Positions 58,398 to 64,000 of a DNA stretch of 64,000 nt are shown here, one piece after another (position 1 is the first letter of the stretch; each line of letters opens with the position of its first letter). Below the pieces are notes generated by a model. It did not search any database. It had not been told where the DNA came from and saw only the letters and a program-made list of their open reading frames with translations. The position numbers and the translations under genes are program-made. This DNA comes from Sphingomonadaceae bacterium 3R27C6 (GTDB lineage: Bacteria; Pseudomonadota; Alphaproteobacteria; Sphingomonadales; Sphingomonadaceae). The DNA is taken from positions 1 through 64,000 of the forward strand of contig SCNS01000001.1 of assembly GCA_005503215.1 (NCBI GenBank), read 5' to 3'.

Positions 58398-59621
58398 ATG
58401 CCGACGCGCCCCTTCGATTTTCCCAACGCCGCCGGCGACCGCCTGTCGGGCCGGCTCGAACTGCCCGTCGGATCGACCAGGGCGTGGGCATTGATCGCCC
58501 ACTGCTTCACCTGCGGGAAGGACAACAAGGCCGCGGTGCGGATTTCGCGGCGTCTGGCCGGGGCGGGCATCGGCGTGCTGCGGTTCGATTTCACCGGGCT
58601 TGGCGCCAGCGAAGGCGATTTCGGGTCGTCGGGTTTCAGCCATAATGTCAAGGACCTGGTCGCCGCTGCCGACGCGATGACCGCCGCGGGAATGCCCCCG
58701 ATGCTGCTCGTCGGGCATAGCCTTGGCGGCGCGGCGGCGCTGGCCGCGGCGGGGTCGCTGCCCGGCATCCACGCGGTCGCGACGATTGCGGCGCCGTTCG
58801 ACGTCGAACATGCGCTCCACCAGTTCGATCCCGCAGGGTTGGCGAAGATCGAGCACGAAGGAAGCGGCGTCGTGGCGATTGGCAGCCGGCCCTTCACCGT
58901 CCGCAAGGAGTTCGTTAAAAATCTGCGCGAGCAGGATCAGGGCGCACGGGTCGCCGCGCTGAAACGGCCCTTGCTGCTCCTCCATTCGCCGCTCGACCAG
59001 GTGGTCGGGATCGAGAATGTCACCAGCCTTTATCTCGCGGCCAAGCATCCCAAGAGCTTCGTCTCGCTCGACGGCGCCGATCATCTGCTCAGCAATGCAC
59101 GCGACGCCGATTTCGCCGCCGACATGATCTCGGCCTGGGCCGGGCGCTACCTGCCCGCGATGCCGCCGACCGCCGCCAGCCAGTTCGATGCCGAGGCCGA
59201 GGAAACACGGCTGGGCAAATTCCAGCTCGCGATGCGGGCGGGGAAGGCGGCCTTCATCGCCGACGAGCCCGAGAGCGCCGGCGGTCTGGGGTCGGGCCCG
59301 ACGCCCTTCAACCTGCTCTCCGCCGCGCTCGCCGCTTGTACGACGATGACGCTGCGTCTCTATGCCGAGCGCAAGGGATGGCCGGTCGAGCGGATCCGCA
59401 CAGGCGTGACGCACCGGAAGGACAAGGGCGCCGAGAAACCCGATGTCTTCAGCCGCCGCGTCGAGATCGAGGGCGCGATCGACGAAGCGCAGCATGCCGA
59501 ACTGCTTGGCGTGGCCGATCGCTGCCCCGTGCACCGCACGCTGGAGACCGGATCGCGCTTCGAGGCGACCGAAGCGGGATGGGCCGATGCCGGTCCGGCC
59601 GGAGAGGAAACGCCCGCTTAG
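58398..59621 (+). CDS. Bifunctional alpha/beta-hydrolase-OsmC family protein
   Basis: A 407-residue fusion. Residues 1-255 are an alpha/beta hydrolase with GHSLGG (Ser108), an acid in SPLDQVVGIENV and His in DGADHLL. Residues 270-400 are an OsmC-like domain with the two peroxidatic cysteines Cys314 (AACTTM) and Cys376 (DRCPVH). This fusion is widespread in proteobacteria; OsmC proteins reduce organic hydroperoxides. ATG at 58398 is the start of the conserved N-terminus; an in-frame ATG lies 18 codons upstream. Confidence 0.92.
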   Translation: MPTRPFDFPNAAGDRLSGRLELPVGSTRAWALIAHCFTCGKDNKAAVRISRRLAGAGIGVLRFDFTGLGASEGDFGSSGFSHNVKDLVAAADAMTAAGMPPMLLVGHSLGGAAALAAAGSLPGIHAVATIAAPFDVEHALHQFDPAGLAKIEHEGSGVVAIGSRPFTVRKEFVKNLREQDQGARVAALKRPLLLLHSPLDQVVGIENVTSLYLAAKHPKSFVSLDGADHLLSNARDADFAADMISAWAGRYLPAMPPTAASQFDAEAEETRLGKFQLAMRAGKAAFIADEPESAGGLGSGPTPFNLLSAALAACTTMTLRLYAERKGWPVERIRTGVTHRKDKGAEKPDVFSRRVEIEGAIDEAQHAELLGVADRCPVHRTLETGSRFEATEAGWADAGPAGEETPA

Positions 59622-59742
59622 TGCAGAGCGACGGCGGAACGAACTGCCGCGCCAAGCGTCCAATAGGCGCCCGTTTCTGATGGAGGCGGGCGTCCTCGGC
59701 TGTCGCGGCCGCAGGACATTTGCGATCAGGCCGGAGGATTGG

Positions 59743-60258
59743 ATGCAGGCGCTGGAAGGACTCGACGCCAAGCCATCGCACCAACGCCTGTGGGACCGGC
59801 ACGCAAGCCCGATCTCGATCCTCGTCCTTGGCGGCCTGTTGCTGGCGGCGGGCCTCGGCTTCGCGGGCGGGCAGCCCAGCCCCCCGCGCACGGCCGATCT
59901 GGGCGATGCGCACCTGACGGTGAAAACGCCGACGATCATTCGCAACGGCGAGTTTTTCGAAACCGACATCACTTTGACGGCCGATGTTGCGCTGGGCGAT
60001 GCGGTCGTGGCGGTGTCTCCGGCACTCTGGCACGACATGACCGTCAACACGATGATCCCGGCCCCCGCCGAGGAGAGCTTCAAGGACGGCCGCTTTCATT
60101 TTTCCTATGGCCCGCTGGACGCCGGCGACAGCCTCCACATCAAGATCGACGGGCAGATCAACCCGCCGCTCTTCGCGGGCACCCGCGGCGACATCGCGGT
60201 CTTTGACGGAAGCCGGCGCATCGGCGCGATGCCGCTCCGCATCAAGGTGCTGCCCTGA
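59743..60258 (+). CDS. Membrane-anchored protein of unknown function, paired with DUF421 gene
   Basis: A 171-residue protein. One helix (ILVLGGLLLAAGLGFAGG, about 25-43) follows a short cytoplasmic N-terminus, then a beta-rich domain of about 120 residues faces the periplasm. GGAGG at 59732 is correctly spaced for ATG at 59743; the ATG at 59680 has no ribosome site. Its stop and the start of the DUF421 gene share TGATG. I recognise no family. Confidence 0.7.
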   Translation: MQALEGLDAKPSHQRLWDRHASPISILVLGGLLLAAGLGFAGGQPSPPRTADLGDAHLTVKTPTIIRNGEFFETDITLTADVALGDAVVAVSPALWHDMTVNTMIPAPAEESFKDGRFHFSYGPLDAGDSLHIKIDGQINPPLFAGTRGDIAVFDGSRRIGAMPLRIKVLP

Positions 60259-60740
60259 TGGATATCGTCCTTCGCGCCACGGTGATGTTCTTCATCCTGT
60301 TCCTGCTGATCCGGCTGCTCGGCAAGCGCGAGCTCGGCCAGATGACGCCGTTTGAGTTCGTCGTGCTCGTCGTCCTCGGCGACCTCATCCAGCAGGGGGT
60401 GACGCACAACGACTTCAGCCTGACCGGCGCGACGCTGGCGATCTGCACCTTCGCCTTTTGGGCATTGGTACTCAGCTGGACCGCCTATCTGTTTCCGCGC
60501 GCGAAGGATTTGCTCGAAGGCGCACCGCGCGTGATCGTGCGCGACGGCGAGATCGTGGCCGAAAATCTGCGGCGTGACCGGCTGACGCGCGACGAGATAT
60601 TGTCTGAAATGCGGCTCGCGGGGATCGGGCGGATGTCCGAGGTCGCGTGGGCGATCCTCGAGCCGCAGGGCAAGATGAGCTTCATCAAGAAGGAAGACGG
60701 CGCGTCGCCGCAGCAGGATCGCGAGGACCCCGCGAACTAA
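60258..60740 (+). CDS. DUF421 (YetF-like) membrane protein
   Basis: A 160-residue DUF421 protein. Three hydrophobic segments (e.g. ATVMFFILFLLIRLLGKRE) are followed by a soluble C-terminal domain with RVIVRDGEIVAENLRRDRLT and MSFIKKED, the typical YetF tail. The function of the family is unclear; some members affect germination or stress. It is translationally coupled to the membrane-anchored protein and overlaps the convergent patatin gene by 4 nt. Confidence 0.88.
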   Translation: MDIVLRATVMFFILFLLIRLLGKRELGQMTPFEFVVLVVLGDLIQQGVTHNDFSLTGATLAICTFAFWALVLSWTAYLFPRAKDLLEGAPRVIVRDGEIVAENLRRDRLTRDEILSEMRLAGIGRMSEVAWAILEPQGKMSFIKKEDGASPQQDREDPAN

Positions 60741-62662
60741 TAGATCGGGGTGATCTGCATCTGCGGCAGCGGCCGCGGCGTCCCATCGCTGAGGTCGGGG
60801 CCAAGGTCGTCCCATTCCTCGCCGCGCGCCACCAGGTCGGCGTATAGGTTTTGCGCAGCGCTTTGCGCCTCGCCCGACCGGAATTTGTACGAAACCGGCG
60901 GCGGCGTTCCCGCGCGCACCGTCGCAAACGCCGCCTCATAGGCCGGGATCGCCGGAACGACCTTCGCGCTGGCGGCGATCCGGATCGTATAGCGCTGGAG
61001 CCCCGAGGCGACGTTCCGCCACCGCACCCAATAATGATTGTCGAAGGAGAATTGGTAGAGGCGTTCGCCGGCGACCGTGCCCTTCAATGAAATGCTGTCC
61101 AATATGTCCTGCGACATGTCGAGGTTCATGCCCCCCTCGACCTTGTCGAGCGCGACGTGGACGATCCGGTCGCGCTGCCCCGGCGCGCGCGACTGCAACA
61201 GGTCGCGCCAGTTCTGCATCGTGCTGATGATCCCGAACACGAAGCTGGAAACTTCGGCCAGCGCGAGCGGCCGCGCGATCGAGCTATAGCTGCGTTGCCA
61301 GCCGCGATTATTGTGCAGCGGAAGCCACACGGCGGCCTCTGCCTCGTCCCGCGGATTGCGGGGTTCGGGATTCTCGACATGCGGATCGTCGCTGCTTTGC
61401 GGATAGACGAGGTTGATCGCGAACGTTGGCCAGCGCGGCAGCGGCGCGTCGAACAGGTGGAGCGGAAAATTGCTCGAAACGCCGCCGTCGGAAAACCAGC
61501 AAATGCGGAAGCCGTCGATCATGGAGACCGACGCCTCGCCGCCAGTGGCGAGGCTGTCGGTGCTCTGGCTCAGCGTCGTCTCCTTTGCATCCTCGCCGTC
61601 ATCGAGCGCGTCTCCCTCGGTGTCGCCGCGGCGCGTTCGCCTCCCGACGGGCTCGTGGAGAGGCACCGCGCTGATCAGCAGCGGAAAGCTGAGGCTCATC
61701 CGCATTGCCACCAGCACCGGCATCCGGCCCTTGCCGGGCAGGCGGTAATAATCCTTTTCCCCGACCCGATCGGGCGACCCGGCCATCGCCACCATCGCGT
61801 CGACGACTGGCTTGGGGAACAGCAGGTCGAACTCCTCGCGCAGGAACCAGAAGGACGCGTCGGTGAAGGGCAGCGTCCGCGGCTCGTGATGCGAGACGCC
61901 GGTCGTGATCATCTGGAGCGAGATCGCGGTTTCGGTCCTCGGCTCGCCGGGATAACGCGGCGCCCCCCACAGATCGTCGAACAGCAGCGGTTCGGCGATG
62001 TCCTTGCCCGACAAGGATTGCAGGGCCTCGTGCAGCCATTCGGTCAGCGCCGGCTTGCCATCCTTCCGCACGCTCAGGCCCGAACAAAGCCCGAGCAGAT
62101 TACGCCGCGTGACGCGCGCAACGCGCAAAACAGCGGCAATCGCGGCGCCGAGATAGGAGCAGATCGCCGAGGGCAACAGCACGGCGGCAACGCCGGCCGG
62201 ACCCGCGAGCCAGTACCCGCCCGCAAGGAACAGGCCGAGCAAAAGCAGCGCTTCGAGCGGCGCGATCGCCACCACCGCCGCCGCGGCCACCAAGGCCTTG
62301 CGCAGCACGCCCGCGTTCCCGGCGAGGGTGACGATCAATCGATAGGCGTTGCGCCCGCCGCCTGCGGGCTGGAACAGGCCGAAAATGAATCCCTCTGACG
62401 AAAGCTGCGCCGCGACGCGTTCGAGCCCCGCAAAACCGAGCGTCGGGGGGCAGGGCGCCGCCGATCCCGATGCGACATGCTTGCGGTCGCCCAGCGCCGC
62501 CGCCGCGGTGGCCGCCGCGGCGATCGCGCCCGCCGACGTCCCGCCGATATTCTTGAACCGGAAATCGCGCGCAAGCGCCAGGACGGCGTTGGGATAGACG
62601 ATGCCGCTTGTGATGCCGCCCTTCATCACCAGGTCGCAATAGCGGGTGGCTGCATGGCTCAT
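60737..62662 (-). CDS. Patatin-like phospholipase
   Basis: A 641-residue patatin-family lipase. The oxyanion-type start MKGGITSGIVYPNAV is followed by the nucleophile elbow GGTSAGA (Ser43), and the catalytic Asp is in WFSDGGVSSNFP. One or two hydrophobic segments around 125-180 (e.g. VAIAPLEALLLLGLFLAGGY) suggest a membrane attachment between the catalytic halves, uncommon for patatins. It would hydrolyse acyl lipids at the membrane. Single gene, no operon partner. Confidence 0.85.
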   Translation of the reverse strand: MSHAATRYCDLVMKGGITSGIVYPNAVLALARDFRFKNIGGTSAGAIAAAATAAAALGDRKHVASGSAAPCPPTLGFAGLERVAAQLSSEGFIFGLFQPAGGGRNAYRLIVTLAGNAGVLRKALVAAAAVVAIAPLEALLLLGLFLAGGYWLAGPAGVAAVLLPSAICSYLGAAIAAVLRVARVTRRNLLGLCSGLSVRKDGKPALTEWLHEALQSLSGKDIAEPLLFDDLWGAPRYPGEPRTETAISLQMITTGVSHHEPRTLPFTDASFWFLREEFDLLFPKPVVDAMVAMAGSPDRVGEKDYYRLPGKGRMPVLVAMRMSLSFPLLISAVPLHEPVGRRTRRGDTEGDALDDGEDAKETTLSQSTDSLATGGEASVSMIDGFRICWFSDGGVSSNFPLHLFDAPLPRWPTFAINLVYPQSSDDPHVENPEPRNPRDEAEAAVWLPLHNNRGWQRSYSSIARPLALAEVSSFVFGIISTMQNWRDLLQSRAPGQRDRIVHVALDKVEGGMNLDMSQDILDSISLKGTVAGERLYQFSFDNHYWVRWRNVASGLQRYTIRIAASAKVVPAIPAYEAAFATVRAGTPPPVSYKFRSGEAQSAAQNLYADLVARGEEWDDLGPDLSDGTPRPLPQMQITPIY

Positions 62663-62812
62663 GTCATCGCTCTCCGGTTGGGCGCGGCTTTTTCCTTTCT
62701 TACCCCGGCGGGCCGGTCAAGTCGCTGTCCTTCTTGATGAATAGGGCCGATCAGGCGCACCATATAACGCAATTGCTTATGCTGTGTTGGGGCTGTAATA
62801 CGGGCATTGCGC

Positions 62813-64000
62813 ATGAAATGGTTCCGTAAACCCGAAGGCCCCGATCCCACCCTCGCCGTGACGCCGGGTGGTCCGTTCGCCGATATAGCAGCCCAGCCGC
62901 CGCCCCTTGTTCCCGAGACACGCGGACGCAAATGGATGCGCCGCATCTCGCGCGGCTTTGCGATCTTCTGCGTGACCTTCATCCTGCTCGTCGGCTGGCT
63001 CGCGCTGACCGCGCCGCTCTCCAAATCGCTCGAACCGATCGCACCGCCGCAGATCACCCTGCTCGCGTCGGACGGCACCCCGATCGCGCGCAGCGGGGCG
63101 ATCGTCGACACGCCGGTGAAGGCGGCGGACCTGCCCAAACATGTAACCGGCGCCTTCCTCGCGATCGAGGACCGGCGCTTCTATACCCATTGGGGCGTCG
63201 ATCCGCGCAGCATCGCGCGCGCCGTCTGGAGTAACCTCACCGGCGGGCGCACGCAGGGCGGCAGCACGATCACGCAGCAGCTCGCGAAATTCACCTTCCT
63301 GACGCCGAAACGCACGCTCGGGCGCAAGGCGCGCGAAGCGCTGATCGCCTTCTGGCTGGAAGCCTGGCTGAGCAAGGACGAGATCCTCGAACGCTATCTC
63401 TCGAACGCCTATTTCGGTGACAACACCTATGGTTTGCGCGCCGCTTCGCTCCATTATTTCTATCGCCAGCCCGAGAAGCTGACCCCGGCGCAGGCGGCGA
63501 TGCTCGCGGGGCTGGTGCAGGCGCCGTCGCGCCTCGCGCCGACCAAAAACCCCGACCTCGCCGAAAAGCGCATGAAGCTGGTGCTGAACGCGATGGTCGC
63601 GACGGGCTATCTCACCGAGCAGGAGCGGAAGGCGCTGCGCACCCCGCGCATCGATGTGCGCAGCCGCAACACGCTGCCGACCGGCACCTATTTCGCCGAC
63701 TGGGCGCTGCCCGCGGCGCGGAAATTGAGCGATGTCGGCTATTCGCGCCAGACGATCGCGACGACGCTCGACGCGCGGTTGCAGGGGGTCGCGCGCCGCG
63801 TGACCGGGCGCGCGGGGCTGGGCAAGGCGCAGGTCGCGCTCGTCGCGATGCGCCCGAATGGCGAGGTCGTCGCGATGATCGGCGGCAAGGATTATGCCGC
63901 ATCGCCCTTCAACCGCGCGACGCAGGCGCGGCGCCAGCCGGGATCGACCTTCAAGCTGTTCGTCTATCTCGCCGCGCTCCGCGCGGGCTGGGACCCCGAC
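62813..64000 (+). CDS. Class A penicillin-binding protein (3' end outside window)
   Basis: The frame is open from ATG at 62813 to the window end (396 codons). A short cytoplasmic part precedes one membrane helix (AIFCVTFILLVGWLALTAPL). The glycosyltransferase 51 domain has the catalytic Glu in EDRRFYTHWGVD, then GGSTITQQLAKF and RKAREALIAFWLE. The transpeptidase serine is in PGSTFKLF (Ser378), cut off soon after. It polymerises and cross-links peptidoglycan. PBP1A or PBP1C cannot be told from this part. Confidence 0.92.
   Translation, partial: MKWFRKPEGPDPTLAVTPGGPFADIAAQPPPLVPETRGRKWMRRISRGFAIFCVTFILLVGWLALTAPLSKSLEPIAPPQITLLASDGTPIARSGAIVDTPVKAADLPKHVTGAFLAIEDRRFYTHWGVDPRSIARAVWSNLTGGRTQGGSTITQQLAKFTFLTPKRTLGRKAREALIAFWLEAWLSKDEILERYLSNAYFGDNTYGLRAASLHYFYRQPEKLTPAQAAMLAGLVQAPSRLAPTKNPDLAEKRMKLVLNAMVATGYLTEQERKALRTPRIDVRSRNTLPTGTYFADWALPAARKLSDVGYSRQTIATTLDARLQGVARRVTGRAGLGKAQVALVAMRPNGEVVAMIGGKDYAASPFNRATQARRQPGSTFKLFVYLAALRAGWDPD

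Noticed and set aside
1..64000. CRISPR arrays, tRNA/rRNA genes, integrases or insertion sequences
   Set aside because: None were recognised on reading both strands; the only repeats are the four inverted intergenic elements and the operator motifs.

Overview
The window is high-GC DNA whose gene content points to an alphaproteobacterium, most likely a sphingomonad (Sphingopyxis/Novosphingobium type). The signs are four TonB-dependent receptors, glutathione transferases, MarR-controlled acyl-CoA genes, dense 4-nt stop/start overlaps, and two families of inverted intergenic repeats. The genus is inferred. No rRNA, tRNA, CRISPR array, transposase or phage gene was seen. Both end genes are cut by the window: an acyl-CoA dehydrogenase on the left and a class A penicillin-binding protein on the right.

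Region 1 (1-31.4 kb) looks like one large catabolic regulon. It holds two acyl-CoA synthetases, three acyl-CoA dehydrogenases, a type III CoA-transferase, an HMG-CoA-lyase-type aldolase, a LeuC/LeuD-type hydro-lyase, four glutathione transferases, a TonB receptor, an MFS and a DMT transporter, and small accessory enzymes (VOC, SMP-30, CMD, SnoaL, DUF3237, SDRs, a MetE-type zinc methyltransferase). Two MarR regulators are encoded here. A palindrome close to ACTTAG-N4-CTAAGT recurs in at least seven promoter gaps of this region and was not noticed elsewhere, so these scattered operons are probably one regulon. Within it, the operon at 4.5-11.1 kb joins an acyl-CoA ligase, a hydrolase, an APH-type small-molecule kinase, a divergent enolase with altered active-site residues, a D-2-hydroxyacid dehydrogenase and an alpha/beta-hydrolase-fold protein with Ala at the nucleophile position. 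This resembles a pathway of its own, and I cannot name the substrate.

Region 2 (31.4-35.7 kb) has a LuxR-type regulator without a LuxI, divergent from a TonB receptor and an MpaB-type haem oxygenase.

Region 3 (35.7-49.5 kb) looks like a D-amino-acid/D-glutamyl peptide utilisation locus. It has an N-acyl-D-amino-acid deacylase relative, an XRE-cupin regulator, two beta-lactamase-fold serine hydrolases, two M19 dipeptidases, a TonB receptor, a YkvI-type permease, and likely DgcA and DgcN (N-acetyl-D-glutamate racemase and D-glutamate N-acetyltransferase). Two promoters carry the same TTGACA-plus-AGGA block. Two of the metallohydrolases have lost the first-strand metal ligands.

Region 4 (49.5-58.3 kb) holds a DctB/DctD-type two-component system beside a DctA symporter, then a large TonB receptor and an SGNH-like exported protein. 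The response regulator lacks the GAFTGA sigma-54 contact motif, and a sigma-70-like promoter precedes dctA. Region 5 (58.3-64 kb) is ordinary chromosome: an alpha/beta-hydrolase-OsmC fusion, a membrane-anchored protein with a DUF421 protein, a patatin-like phospholipase and the penicillin-binding protein. No gene-free stretch exceeds about 300 bases.
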